Source of the DNA: Zavarzinia compransoris
GTDB lineage: Bacteria > Pseudomonadota > Alphaproteobacteria > Zavarziniales > Zavarziniaceae
Length of the DNA stretch: 64,000 bases
Reading direction: 5' to 3'
Assembly: GCF_003173055.1 (NCBI RefSeq)
Contig: NZ_QGLF01000005.1
Location: forward strand, 372,001-436,000
Of this stretch, positions 24,256 to 33,111 are shown in pieces (the stretch's first letter is position 1; the number at the start of each line of letters is the position of its first letter). A model generated the notes under the pieces. The model made no database searches and was not told the DNA's origin. It saw nothing but the letters and a program-made list of their open reading frames with translations. A program made the translations under genes and the position numbers.

Positions 24256-24269
24256 ATGAAAATACTCAT
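24256..24269. promoter_or_regulatory. Weak inverted repeat in the lysR / aminotransferase divergent promoter
   Basis: ATGA and TCAT flank AAATAC in the AT-rich gap between the divergent genes. It is a possible LysR site, but the arms are only four bases. Confidence 0.25.
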
Positions 24270-24326
24270 GGATATGAAGAGGGTAAAACCGGGCGCATGC
24301 TGGGGGCAATATCCATGGAGATGGCG

Positions 24327-25673
24327 ATGACCCTGTTCGACCCGGCGAAAGCCGCGGGCCTGTCCCGCGACGAGCTGGAAGCCTATTGGATGCCCTATAC
24401 CGCCAACCGGGAATTCAAGGAAAACCCGCGCATGGTGGTCTCGGCCGAGGGCAGCCATTTCACCGATGCCGAGGGGCGCAAGATCTATGACAGCCTGTCC
24501 GGCCTTTGGTGTACCGGTTCCGGCCACCGGCGGAGGGAAATCGTCGAGGCGGTGTCGCGCCAGATCGCCGAACTCGACTATGCCCCCGGCTTCCAGTTCA
24601 GCCACCCGAGCGCCTTCCAGCTGGCCAACAAGGTGGCGAGCCTGACGCCGGCCGGCCTCGACTATGTCTTCTTCACCGGCTCGGGCTCGGAATCCGCCGA
24701 TACCTCGCTGAAGATGGCCAGGGCCTATTGGCGCCTGAAGGGCCTGCCGACCAAGACCAAGCTGATCGGCCGGGCCAAGGGCTATCACGGCGTCAATTTC
24801 GGCGGCATGAGCCTGGGCGGTATCGGCGGCAATCGCAAGCTCTATGGCACGCTGCTGGATACGGACCACCTGCCCCATACCCTGCTGCCGGAAAACGCCT
24901 TCTCGAAGGGCTTGCCGGAAAATGGCGGGGTGCAGCTGGCCGATGCGCTGGAGGAAATCGTCGCCCTGCACGATGCCTCGAACATCGCCGCCGTGATCGT
25001 CGAGCCGTTCTCGGGTTCCGCCGGCGTGGTGGTGCCGCCCAAGGGTTACCTCCAGCGCCTGCGGGCGCTCTGCGACAAGCACAATATCCTGCTGATCTTC
25101 GACGAGGTGATTACCGGCTTCGGCCGCACCGGCTATAATTTCGGCGCCGATGCCTTTGGCGTTACGCCCGACATCATGAATGTGGCCAAGGGCCTGACCA
25201 ACGGCACCGTGCCCATGGGCGCGGTGATCGCGACCAAGGAAATCTACGATACCTTCATGGCTGTCGGCGGGCCGGACTATCTGGTCGAATTCCCCCATGG
25301 CTATACTTATTCGGGCCATCCGGTCGCCTGTGCTGCCGGGCTTGCCGCCATGGACATCTTCGAGAAGGACCGCATCCCCGAACGCGCCCGCCAACTCGCG
25401 GCCTATTTCGAGGAGGCGATCCACGGCCTGAAGGGCCTGAAGCACATCACCGACATCCGCAACTTCGGCCTTGCCGGGGCGATCCAGTTCGAGGCGAAGA
25501 ACGGCCAGCCGGCACTGCGGCCCTATGAAATCTCGCTGAAATGCTGGGCGGCGGGGTACTATGTCCGTTACGGCGGCGACACGCTGCAACTGGCGCCGCC
25601 GTTCATTTCCTCGCCCGAGGACATCGACGGCCTGATGAATGCCCTGAACGACGCCATCACCGGCGTCGCCTGA
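24327..25673 (+). CDS. Omega-amino acid:pyruvate aminotransferase (class III, PLP)
   Basis: About 448 residues. Three in-frame ATGs occur (24315, 24321, 24327); I prefer the last because GGAG lies six bases upstream. Class III signatures are clear: SLSGLWCTGSGH, TGSGSESADTSLKMARAYW, the cofactor Asp in FDEVITGFGRTG and the PLP Lys288 in MNVAKGLTNG. This subgroup moves the amino group of beta-alanine or related omega-amino acids to pyruvate, giving malonate semialdehyde. That reaction would follow the pyrimidine-degrading genes 4 kb downstream, although a LysR regulator of its own stands upstream. The cupin gene follows one base after the stop. Confidence 0.9.
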   Translation: MTLFDPAKAAGLSRDELEAYWMPYTANREFKENPRMVVSAEGSHFTDAEGRKIYDSLSGLWCTGSGHRRREIVEAVSRQIAELDYAPGFQFSHPSAFQLANKVASLTPAGLDYVFFTGSGSESADTSLKMARAYWRLKGLPTKTKLIGRAKGYHGVNFGGMSLGGIGGNRKLYGTLLDTDHLPHTLLPENAFSKGLPENGGVQLADALEEIVALHDASNIAAVIVEPFSGSAGVVVPPKGYLQRLRALCDKHNILLIFDEVITGFGRTGYNFGADAFGVTPDIMNVAKGLTNGTVPMGAVIATKEIYDTFMAVGGPDYLVEFPHGYTYSGHPVACAAGLAAMDIFEKDRIPERARQLAAYFEEAIHGLKGLKHITDIRNFGLAGAIQFEAKNGQPALRPYEISLKCWAAGYYVRYGGDTLQLAPPFISSPEDIDGLMNALNDAITGVA

Positions 25674-25674
25674 C

Positions 25675-25998
25675 ATGGCCTTCGTCTGCGAGATCCCGGC
25701 GGTGCCGACCGTCCAGCAGGATGACGAGAATGTGCGGATCACGCGCTGGGATTTCGCGCCCGGCGCCGTGACCGGCTGGCACGAGCACGGCTGGCCCTAT
25801 TTCGTCGTCCTGCTGACCGACAGCGTGATGCGCGTCCATGACGGTGAAGCGGTGACCGACGTGCCGCGCAAGGCCGGCGACACTTACCAGCGCCCGGCCG
25901 GTATCCGCCACGATGTGATGAACGGCGGCACCGCGCCGATGGCTTTCGTCGAGATCGAGATCAAGCGCCCGGAAGCGGTCGCCTTTCCCGGCATCTGA
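25675..25998 (+). CDS. Small cupin-domain protein
   Basis: 107 residues from ATG 25675, one base after the aminotransferase stop, so almost certainly co-transcribed. The single cupin barrel shows motif 1 as GWHEHGWPYFVVLL (two His and a downstream acidic region) and motif 2 as RPAGIRHDVMN, with the metal-binding His. Such small cupins are metal-dependent isomerases, dioxygenases or ligand sensors. No substrate can be assigned. A role in handling the reactive semialdehyde made by the aminotransferase is conceivable only. Confidence 0.8.
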   Translation: MAFVCEIPAVPTVQQDDENVRITRWDFAPGAVTGWHEHGWPYFVVLLTDSVMRVHDGEAVTDVPRKAGDTYQRPAGIRHDVMNGGTAPMAFVEIEIKRPEAVAFPGI

Positions 25999-26001
25999 GG
26001 G

Positions 26002-28059
26002 TTACGGCCCGAAGGGCACGCGGAGGGACGCGCTGACCGTGTGATCCTGCCCGTCGCTGGCAAGGCGGCCGTCATAGGCGAAGGCGAGGCGTGCCCCCGG
26101 GCGCAACCCGTCGGCGGCGAAGTCGAGACCGAGACCGACGAGCGCCGCCGTCCGTGCCCCGGTGCCCACGGGGGCGACGGTGATCTGCCCGCTGGAGAAG
26201 GACGAGACGAAAAGGCGGTCGCGGTCCAGCAATTCCCGGACAAGGCCGAGGCGCAGCGACGGTGTTACCCGATAGGTTTCCCAGGCGGTGGGGCGGTTGA
26301 TCTCGACCACCAGTGCGGCGATCAGCGAGTCCTCGTCCTGGGCCTCCATGCGGAGGTTGAGGACGCCCGCGCCCCGCTCCTCGTAGCCGTCGACCGCGAC
26401 CCGGGTATAGCGCAGCGACAGCGCCGGCGTCAGCGTGATGCCGTCGCCGAGGGCGAGGGCATAGCGGCTTTCGAGGCCGGCGGACATGGTCTCGCCGGCG
26501 GTTTCGCCCCGGGCCTCGGGTTCGATCGAAAAGCCGGTGTTGCGGCGGATGCCGCGATAGAGGTCGCGGTGATAGGCGGCTTCGGCCCGCAGCGCCAGGG
26601 GCCCGGCCTGCCAGGTGCCGAAGACGGTGGCACCGAAAGCATGCAGGCCGAGGCCGCCGCCGACCCCATCGTAATCCGTATCGAGATAGTCATAGGAAAG
26701 CGCGAGGCCGAGACCGAACCCATGGTCGAGCAGCGCCTCGATGCCGCCGACGATGCCGCCCGCGACATAGCTGTAACCCTGGCGGCCGTCGCCCTCGTCG
26801 CGGGTGCCGAAGCCAAGGGCTGCGCGGGCGAACCAGCGGGCGAGGCGGTGGCCGAGGCTGGTCTCGCCCGCGGCGGCACCGGCCATCCCCTCGCCGAGGG
26901 CAAGCAGGCCGGCGGCGGGCGCCGCCTCCAGGGCGGCGGCGAGATTGGCCGCGCGGCGGCCCGCCAGCGTGCCGGCAAGCCCGGGCAGGGCGGCACCCTG
27001 GCGCGTGCCCTCATAGGCGCTGGTGATGGTGGCATAGGCGACCTCGGCCAGCATGCGGTGGGCGCTGGCGGTGGGGTGCACGAAATCATAGCGCAGGCGG
27101 TCGTCCGGGCAGGCGTCCAGGGCCTGGCCGGTCTGCACGCAGCCGCGGAAATCGTCGGAGAAGCCGTATTTCGCCGGGTCCTTCTCCACCTCCTCGATGA
27201 AGCTGCCGAGGTCGACGACATAGAGGTTGGACCCCGGGTGTTCACGCTTCCACTGGTTGGTGCGGGCGATGGTCTCGGCGCGCTGGGCGGCGGCATAGGC
27301 ATCGTCGCCGCCGTCCTCGTCGCTGCCGCCATAGGCCAGCAGCATGAAGTCGCGGGCGCCGGCGCCATGGAGGTCGTCGATCATGCCCATCTGGTCGTCG
27401 ACCGGGCGCACCGGGTCGGTATCGCCATAGGCGTAATAATTGTTGTAGGCGGGGCCGGCGATATAGAGCGCATCCGGCCGCGTGGCCGGATTTTCCGCCA
27501 GATACTCGTCGACCTGGGCGCGCATCGAATGATGCCCGGTGAACATCGAAATGAAACTGGGCGCCAGGATCCGCTCCAGGTTGGTCGGATCGAGATTCAA
27601 GGGATCTTCGATCAGCCGGGGCAGGGAGGCGCTGAGCCCGTTCAGCAGGGTGAGGATGACCTCGGGGTTGGTGGCATCGGCGAGAAACGTCTCAAAATCG
27701 AGCAGCGAGGGGCGGGGGATCGGCGCGCCATAGGGCCCGGTGGCCGCCCCGCCCCAGGCATAATTATGGGTGTCGTCATAGCCGAAGCCGAAATAGGCGG
27801 GCAGCAGTTCGGCATAGGTCGGGCCGTTGGAGAAGCGGCCCTTGTAATAGGCGCTGCTGTCGATCGAGAGATTGGTGCCGTGCAGGATGCCATAGGTCGT
27901 CTCGTCGACCGAGCGCATGGTGTTGCCGGTATCGGCATCCGAGGCGGAAAAGACGAATTGGTCGGCATAGCGCTGGGCCGTGGCCAGGGCCGCGGCACCG
28001 CCGGCGGCGCCCATGATCATGCTGCCCGCGACCATCAGGCCGACCCGTCCCCCGCCCAT
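26002..28059 (-). CDS. Autotransporter with SGNH/GDSL-type esterase passenger
   Basis: 685 residues from ATG 28059 with GGGGGA upstream. A signal-like N-terminus (GLMVAGSMIMGAAGGAAALA) precedes the passenger. Block I reads FSASDADTGN where family members have FGDSLSDTGN, so the GD before the Ser is lost but Ser40 and the DTGN are kept. NYAWGGAA and the catalytic pair Asp325/His328 in DFVHPTASAHR are present. From about residue 430 the chain is a beta-barrel autotransporter domain (FGLGLALSYDYLDTDYDG onward). It would expose a lipase/esterase on the cell surface. The C-terminus is VPFGP rather than a terminal Phe, which is unusual for barrel insertion. Confidence 0.87.
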   Translation of the reverse strand: MGGGRVGLMVAGSMIMGAAGGAAALATAQRYADQFVFSASDADTGNTMRSVDETTYGILHGTNLSIDSSAYYKGRFSNGPTYAELLPAYFGFGYDDTHNYAWGGAATGPYGAPIPRPSLLDFETFLADATNPEVILTLLNGLSASLPRLIEDPLNLDPTNLERILAPSFISMFTGHHSMRAQVDEYLAENPATRPDALYIAGPAYNNYYAYGDTDPVRPVDDQMGMIDDLHGAGARDFMLLAYGGSDEDGGDDAYAAAQRAETIARTNQWKREHPGSNLYVVDLGSFIEEVEKDPAKYGFSDDFRGCVQTGQALDACPDDRLRYDFVHPTASAHRMLAEVAYATITSAYEGTRQGAALPGLAGTLAGRRAANLAAALEAAPAAGLLALGEGMAGAAAGETSLGHRLARWFARAALGFGTRDEGDGRQGYSYVAGGIVGGIEALLDHGFGLGLALSYDYLDTDYDGVGGGLGLHAFGATVFGTWQAGPLALRAEAAYHRDLYRGIRRNTGFSIEPEARGETAGETMSAGLESRYALALGDGITLTPALSLRYTRVAVDGYEERGAGVLNLRMEAQDEDSLIAALVVEINRPTAWETYRVTPSLRLGLVRELLDRDRLFVSSFSSGQITVAPVGTGARTAALVGLGLDFAADGLRPGARLAFAYDGRLASDGQDHTVSASLRVPFGP

Positions 28060-28229
28060 GCCGTTCCCCCGCCTTGCCCCGGTTTCCGTGCCGGGTTGTC
28101 GGGGCTCATGGTGCCGGGTGGGCGGGGGCGGGCAACCTCCAAATGGCCTAGCTTTCGCCCGCCTGCCGCGCCCCTTGCCGGCGGATGTTGCATGTGACGA
28201 AAAATGATTGCTTTTGCCGATCGATAAAT

Positions 28230-28247
28230 CTTGACCGTTTGATCAAG
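28230..28247. promoter_or_regulatory. RutR-like operator upstream of preT
   Basis: CTTGACCGTTTGATCAAG, 45 bases before the preT start. Read on the other strand it matches the site at 31003-31020 at 14 of 18 positions. It overlaps a possible -35 (TTGACC), so a bound repressor would block the promoter. Confidence 0.6.
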
Positions 28248-28291
28248 TTTTGTTCAGCTTTCCGGGTCGGCAACGCGAGCGGGAGACGGCC

Positions 28292-29599
28292 ATGGCGGAC
28301 GGCGCAATGGGGGGCAGCACAATGGGGAACGGCGGGTCCTGTCCCAAGGGGGCGATTTTCACCGACCTGCATGCGCCCCTGGGCGCCCATGCGGCGCGGG
28401 TGGAGGCGGAGCGCTGCTACTTCTGTTACGATGCGCCCTGCGCCACCGCTTGCCCGACCTCGATCGACATTCCGCTCTTCATCCGCCAGATCGCGACCGG
28501 CAACGACCTGGGCGCGGCGGAAACCATCCTCGCCAGCAATATCATGGGCAGCATGTGCGCCCGCGTCTGCCCGACCGAGCAATTGTGCGAGGAAGCCTGC
28601 GTCCGCAACGCGGGCGAACAGGCGCCGGTGCAGATCGGCCTGCTGCAACGCCATGCGACCGATGCCCTGCTGGACGACGGCCGCCAGATCTTCACCCGCG
28701 CGGCGCCGACGGGGAAGGTGGTGGCGGTGGTCGGCGCCGGGCCGGCGGGCCTCGCCTGCGCCCATGCCCTGGCGCTGGCCGGCCATGCGGTCACCGTGTT
28801 CGAGGCGCGGCCGAAGGCGGGCGGCCTCAACGAATACGGCATCGCCGCCTATAAGGCGGTGGGCAATATCGCCCAGCGCGAGGTCGATTATATCCTCGGG
28901 CTCGGCGGGATCGAGATCCGCCACGGCAGCGCCCTTGGCGCCGATGTCACCCTGGACGGGCTGGCCGCCGGGTTCGATGCGGTCTTTCTCGGCCTCGGGC
29001 TCGGCGCGGTCAATGCGGCGGGGATCGAGGGCGCCGGCCTTGCCGGTATCGCCGATGCGGTCGGCTTCATCGCCCGCCTGCGCCAGGGCGAGCCGGCGGC
29101 GGTCGGGCGGCGTGTCGTCGTCATCGGCGGCGGCATGACCGCGATCGATGTCGCGGTGCAGGCCCGCCTGCTCGGGGCGGAGGATGTCACCATCGTCTAT
29201 CGCGGCGACGAGGCGGCGATGAAGGCCAGCCCCTATGAGCGCGAGGTGGCGCGCACCCGCGACGTCCGGATCCGGACCTGCTTGCGGCCGAAGCGCTATC
29301 TCGGCGAGAACGGCCGGGTTACGGCGGCTGAATTCGCCTATGCCGGCGGCACGGGCGAGACGCTGACGCTCCCCGCCGATCAAGTGTTCGAGGCGGTGGG
29401 GCAGAAGCTGGCGCCCCCGGGGCTGGACGGCCTCGCTTTCGAGGGCGGGCGGATCAAGGTGGACGGGGAACGGGCGACGTCGCGCCCCGGCGTCTGGGCC
29501 GGGGGCGACTGCATCGCCGGCGGAAAAGACCTGACCGTCGCGGCGGTCGAGGACGGCAAGGTGGCGGCCCGCGCCATCGACCACTATCTGAAGGCGTGA
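28292..29599 (+). CDS. preT: NAD-dependent dihydropyrimidine dehydrogenase subunit PreT
   Basis: 435 residues from ATG 28292 (GGGAGA upstream). The N-terminal domain has the cysteines of two [4Fe-4S] clusters (CYFCYDAPCATACPT and CARVCPTEQLCEEAC). The rest is a FAD/NAD(P)-binding oxidoreductase: GAGPAGLACAHALA binds FAD and VIGGGMTAIDVAVQA binds the nicotinamide cofactor. With PreA it reduces uracil and thymine to the dihydro forms, or runs the reverse reaction, in the cytosol. PreA follows 12 bases later. The RutR-like operator upstream suggests repression in the absence of pyrimidine. Confidence 0.92.
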   Translation: MADGAMGGSTMGNGGSCPKGAIFTDLHAPLGAHAARVEAERCYFCYDAPCATACPTSIDIPLFIRQIATGNDLGAAETILASNIMGSMCARVCPTEQLCEEACVRNAGEQAPVQIGLLQRHATDALLDDGRQIFTRAAPTGKVVAVVGAGPAGLACAHALALAGHAVTVFEARPKAGGLNEYGIAAYKAVGNIAQREVDYILGLGGIEIRHGSALGADVTLDGLAAGFDAVFLGLGLGAVNAAGIEGAGLAGIADAVGFIARLRQGEPAAVGRRVVVIGGGMTAIDVAVQARLLGAEDVTIVYRGDEAAMKASPYEREVARTRDVRIRTCLRPKRYLGENGRVTAAEFAYAGGTGETLTLPADQVFEAVGQKLAPPGLDGLAFEGGRIKVDGERATSRPGVWAGGDCIAGGKDLTVAAVEDGKVAARAIDHYLKA

Positions 29600-29611
29600 G
29601 GGAGAGCGAGC

Positions 29612-30916
29612 ATGGCTGATCTGACGTCCACCTTCGCCGGCATCAAGTCGCCCAATCCGTTCTGGCTGGCCTCGGCGCCGCCGACCGACAAGGCCTATAA
29701 CGTGGTGCGTGCCTATCGGGCGGGCTGGGGCGGCGTGGTCTGGAAGACATTGGGCGAGGCGGGGCCGCCGGTGGTCAATGTCAACGGCCCGCGTTACGGC
29801 GCCATCCATGGGCCGGACCGCCGCGTGCTCGGCTTCAACAACATCGAATTGATCACCGACCGGCCGCTGGAGTTGAACCTCCAGGAAATCAAGCAGGTGA
29901 AGCGCGACTGGAAGGACCGGGCGCTGGTCGTCTCCCTCATGGTGCCCTGTGTCGAGGACAGCTGGAAGGCGATCCTGAAGCAGGTCGAGGAGACCGAGGC
30001 GGACGGTGTCGAATTGAATTTCGGCTGTCCCCACGGCATGTCGGAACGGGGCATGGGCTCCGCCGTCGGGCAGGTGCCGGACTATGTCGAAATGGTCACC
30101 CGCTGGTGCAAGCAGCACAGCCGCATGCCGGTGATCGTGAAGCTGACCCCCAATATCGCCGATATCCGCGGCCCGGCGCGGGCGGCGAAACGGGGCGGTG
30201 CCGATGCGGTTTCGCTGATCAATACGATCAATTCGATCGTCGGCGTCGATCTCGATGCCATGGCGATCTCGCCCGCGACCGATGGCAAGGGCACCCACGG
30301 CGGCTATTGCGGCCCGGCGGTGAAGCCGATCGCCATGAACATGGTGGCGGAAATCGCCCGCGATGCGGAAACCCGGGGCCTGCCGATCTCGGGCATCGGC
30401 GGCATCACCACCTGGCGCGATGCGGCGGAATTCATGGCGCTCGGCGCCGGCAACGTCCAGGTCTGCACCGCCGCCATGGTCTATGGCTTCCGTGTGGTGC
30501 AGGAAATGCTCACCGGCCTGTCCGCCTGGATGGACGGCAAGGGCTATGGCGCCACCGCCGATTTCGTCGCCGGCGCCGTGCCCACCGTCACCGACTGGCA
30601 ATATCTGAACCTCGACTATGCGGTGAAGGCGCGGATCGACCCGGATAAATGCGTCTCCTGCGGGCGCTGCCACATCGCCTGCGAGGATACGTCCCATCAG
30701 GCGATCACCGCGACCGTGGACGGCAGGCGCAAGTTCGAGGTGATCGACGAGGAATGCGTCGGCTGCAATCTCTGCGCCAGCGTCTGCCCGATCGAGGACT
30801 GCATCACCATGGAGCCGGTGGTCGGCATCGATCCCCGCACCGGCCGCGAGATGGGCAAAAGCTACAGCAATTGGACCACCCACCCGAACAACCCGAACCG
30901 GCAGGCGGCGGAATGA
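29612..30916 (+). CDS. preA: NAD-dependent dihydropyrimidine dehydrogenase catalytic subunit PreA
   Basis: 434 residues from ATG 29612, with GAGGGAGAG upstream. The first 320 residues are an FMN-binding dihydroorotate-dehydrogenase-like barrel: NPFWLASAPPTDK, NFGCPHGMSERGMGSAVGQ (the active-site Cys lies in the CPHGM loop), VIVKLTPN and GIGGITTWRDA. Two ferredoxin clusters close the chain (CVSCGRCHIACED and CVGCNLCASVCP). It reduces the 5,6-double bond of uracil/thymine with electrons from PreT. It is the usual two-subunit bacterial form of the mammalian DPYD enzyme. Confidence 0.95.
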   Translation: MADLTSTFAGIKSPNPFWLASAPPTDKAYNVVRAYRAGWGGVVWKTLGEAGPPVVNVNGPRYGAIHGPDRRVLGFNNIELITDRPLELNLQEIKQVKRDWKDRALVVSLMVPCVEDSWKAILKQVEETEADGVELNFGCPHGMSERGMGSAVGQVPDYVEMVTRWCKQHSRMPVIVKLTPNIADIRGPARAAKRGGADAVSLINTINSIVGVDLDAMAISPATDGKGTHGGYCGPAVKPIAMNMVAEIARDAETRGLPISGIGGITTWRDAAEFMALGAGNVQVCTAAMVYGFRVVQEMLTGLSAWMDGKGYGATADFVAGAVPTVTDWQYLNLDYAVKARIDPDKCVSCGRCHIACEDTSHQAITATVDGRRKFEVIDEECVGCNLCASVCPIEDCITMEPVVGIDPRTGREMGKSYSNWTTHPNNPNRQAAE

Positions 30917-31002
30917 GTGATCGATCCTTGGGCACCCCTGGTTCTACGGCGAAAGTGGTGCTTAAATTTTGTTGATCGCGGGGCGGGGCGGCGCGAAGCT
31001 GT

Positions 31003-31020
31003 CTTGACCGATCGGTCAGG
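31003..31020. promoter_or_regulatory. RutR-like operator upstream of the amidohydrolase-transporter operon
   Basis: CTTGACCGATCGGTCAGG contains the perfect palindrome TGACCGATCGGTCA (31005-31018). It lies 38 bases before the ATG at 31058 and is the partner of the site at 28230-28247. E. coli RutR recognises TTGACCA-NN-TGGTCAA, which differs by one base per half-site. Confidence 0.65.
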
Positions 31021-31057
31021 TTTGGTGCGTTGAGTCGAAGGGTGAAACCGGGGTGCG

Positions 31058-32305
31058 ATGATGGCCGAGCAGCGCAATCTTTCGATCAATGGCGACCGCC
31101 TGTGGCAAAGCCTGATGGACATGGCGCAGATCGGCGCGACGCCGAAGGGCGGGGTCTGCCGCCTGGCCCTGACCGATGTCGACAAGGCCGGCCGCGATCT
31201 TTTCGTCGACTGGTGCCGGACCGCCGGCTGCAGCATCACCGTCGATCGCATCGGCAATATCTTCGCCCGCCGCCCGGGCCGGAACAACGACCTGCCGCCG
31301 GTGGTCACCGGCTCCCATCTCGACAGCCAGCCGACCGGCGGCCGTTTCGACGGGGTCTACGGCGTGCTCGCCGGGCTCGAGGTGGTGCGCAGCCTGAACG
31401 ATCTCGGCCTCGAGACCGAACACCCGGTCGAGGTCGCGGTCTGGACCAACGAGGAAGGCTCGCGCTTCGCTCCGGCCATGGTGGCGTCGGGCGTCTTCGC
31501 CGGGGTCTTCGATCTCGACTACGGCCTGTCGCGGGCGGATGTCGAAGGGAAGACCATGGGCCAGGAACTGGCGCGCATCGGCTATGCCGGCGCGGCCGAG
31601 GTCGGCCGCCCGGTCCATGCCTATTTCGAGGCCCATATCGAACAGGGCCCGATCCTGGAAGCCGAGGGCAAGACCATCGGCGTCGTCACCGATGCCCAGG
31701 GCCAGCGCTGGTACGAATTGAACCTCACCGGGGTCGAGAGCCACGCCGGCCCGACGCCGATGACCAGGCGGAAGGATGCCCTGCTGGGGGCGGCCCGCAT
31801 CGTCGATCTGGTCAACCGGATCGGCCTTCAGTTCGCGCCCCGCGCCTGCGCCACGGTCGGCATGATGCAGGTCTATCCCAATTCCCGGAACGTCATCCCG
31901 GGCAAGGTGTTCATGACCATCGACTTCCGCCACCCGGAGGACGGGACGCTGGCCGCCATGGACAAGGCGATGCGCGACGGTGTCGCCCGCATCTGCGGCG
32001 AGATCGGCCTCGATGCCGGGATCGAGCAGATCTTCTACTACGCCCCGGTCCATTTCGACGACGGCTGCATCGAGGCGGTGCGGAAAGGCGTGGCCGAGCA
32101 CGGCTTCACCGCGCGCGACATGGTTTCGGGCGCGGGCCACGACGCCTGTTACCTGGCGCGTGTCGCCCCCACCGGCATGGTCTTCATCCCCTGCATCGAC
32201 GGCATTTCCCACAACGAGATCGAGGACGCGACCCCGGAATGGGTCTCGGCCGGGGGGCAGGTGCTGCTCCGCGCCATCCTGGAAAAAGCGGGCGCGGTCG
32301 CCTGA
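31058..32305 (+). CDS. M20-family N-carbamoyl-amino-acid hydrolase (probable beta-ureidopropionase)
   Basis: 415 residues from ATG 31058 (an ATG three bases later is equally possible). Zinc ligands of the AtzC/AmaB/allantoate-amidohydrolase group are seen as TGSHLDS (His87), GGRFDGVYGVLAG (Asp98) and TNEEGSRF (Glu132/133); FEAHIEQGP and GAGHDA complete the pattern. It would split N-carbamoyl-beta-alanine into beta-alanine, CO2 and ammonia, the third step of the reductive pathway. The context (preTA before, dihydropyrimidinase after) supports this over hydantoin or ureide substrates. The ATP-binding gene starts one base after its stop. Confidence 0.88.
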   Translation: MMAEQRNLSINGDRLWQSLMDMAQIGATPKGGVCRLALTDVDKAGRDLFVDWCRTAGCSITVDRIGNIFARRPGRNNDLPPVVTGSHLDSQPTGGRFDGVYGVLAGLEVVRSLNDLGLETEHPVEVAVWTNEEGSRFAPAMVASGVFAGVFDLDYGLSRADVEGKTMGQELARIGYAGAAEVGRPVHAYFEAHIEQGPILEAEGKTIGVVTDAQGQRWYELNLTGVESHAGPTPMTRRKDALLGAARIVDLVNRIGLQFAPRACATVGMMQVYPNSRNVIPGKVFMTIDFRHPEDGTLAAMDKAMRDGVARICGEIGLDAGIEQIFYYAPVHFDDGCIEAVRKGVAEHGFTARDMVSGAGHDACYLARVAPTGMVFIPCIDGISHNEIEDATPEWVSAGGQVLLRAILEKAGAVA

Positions 32306-32306
32306 G

Positions 32307-33107
32307 GTGGGCAAGATTCACGTGGACAAGCGGCGCGCCGTCGATATCGCCGGCCTGTCCCTGACGTTCGAGACGCGGGACGGCCCGGTCTATGCCTTGT
32401 CCAATGTCGATCTCGCCATCGAGCGGGGCGATTTCGTCTCCTTCATCGGGCCGTCCGGCTGCGGCAAGACCACGCTGCTGCGCGTGATCGCCGATCTCGA
32501 ACGGGCGACGGCGGGCACTATCAAGGTGAACGGCCTCAGCCCCGAACAGGCCCGCCTCGCCCGCGCCTATGGCTATGTCTTCCAGGCCCCCGCGCTCTAT
32601 CCCTGGCGGACGATCGAGCGGAACGTGACCCTGCCGCTTGAAATCATGGGCCTGCCCAAGGCGGAGCGGCAGGCCCGGGCCAGGCAATATCTGGCCCTGG
32701 TGAACCTGGCCGGTTTCGAGCGGAAATTCCCCTGGCAGCTTTCGGGCGGCATGCAGCAGCGCGCCTCGATCGCGCGGGCGCTGTCCTTCGAGCCTGATCT
32801 CCTGCTGATGGACGAACCCTTCGGCGCCCTGGACGAGATCGTGCGCGACCATCTGAACGAGCAATTGCTGCGCCTTTGGGAGCGCACGGGCAAGACGGTG
32901 GTCTTCGTCACCCATTCGATTCCGGAGGCGGTGTTCCTGTCCAGCAAGATCGTCGTCATGTCGCCCCGGCCGGGCCGCATCATCGACGTGATCGAGACCG
33001 ACTTCCCGCGCGACCGCACCCTCGACATCCGCGAGACGCCGGCATTCCTCGCCGTCGCCCACCGGGTGCGCGAGGGCCTGCGCGCCGGCCACGCCTATGA
33101 GGATTGA
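32307..33107 (+). CDS. ABC transporter ATP-binding protein (nitrate/taurine/THI5 type)
   Basis: 266 residues from GTG 32307, one base after the hydrolase stop; a GTG at 32322 is an alternative. Walker A is GPSGCGKTT, the Q-loop lies in VFQAPALYPW, the signature is LSGGMQQR, Walker B LLLMDEPFGALDE and the switch His in VTHSIPEA. Order and wording match the SsuB/TauB/ThiZ group. It energises import through the two permeases that follow. Position inside the pyrimidine operon suggests uptake of a pyrimidine or a degradation product. Confidence 0.9.
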   Translation: MGKIHVDKRRAVDIAGLSLTFETRDGPVYALSNVDLAIERGDFVSFIGPSGCGKTTLLRVIADLERATAGTIKVNGLSPEQARLARAYGYVFQAPALYPWRTIERNVTLPLEIMGLPKAERQARARQYLALVNLAGFERKFPWQLSGGMQQRASIARALSFEPDLLLMDEPFGALDEIVRDHLNEQLLRLWERTGKTVVFVTHSIPEAVFLSSKIVVMSPRPGRIIDVIETDFPRDRTLDIRETPAFLAVAHRVREGLRAGHAYED

Positions 33108-33111
33108 CGCC

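Noticed and set aside
28148-30883. 911-codon open frame on the minus strand
   Set aside because: It is antisense to preT and preA, and has no recognisable protein features.
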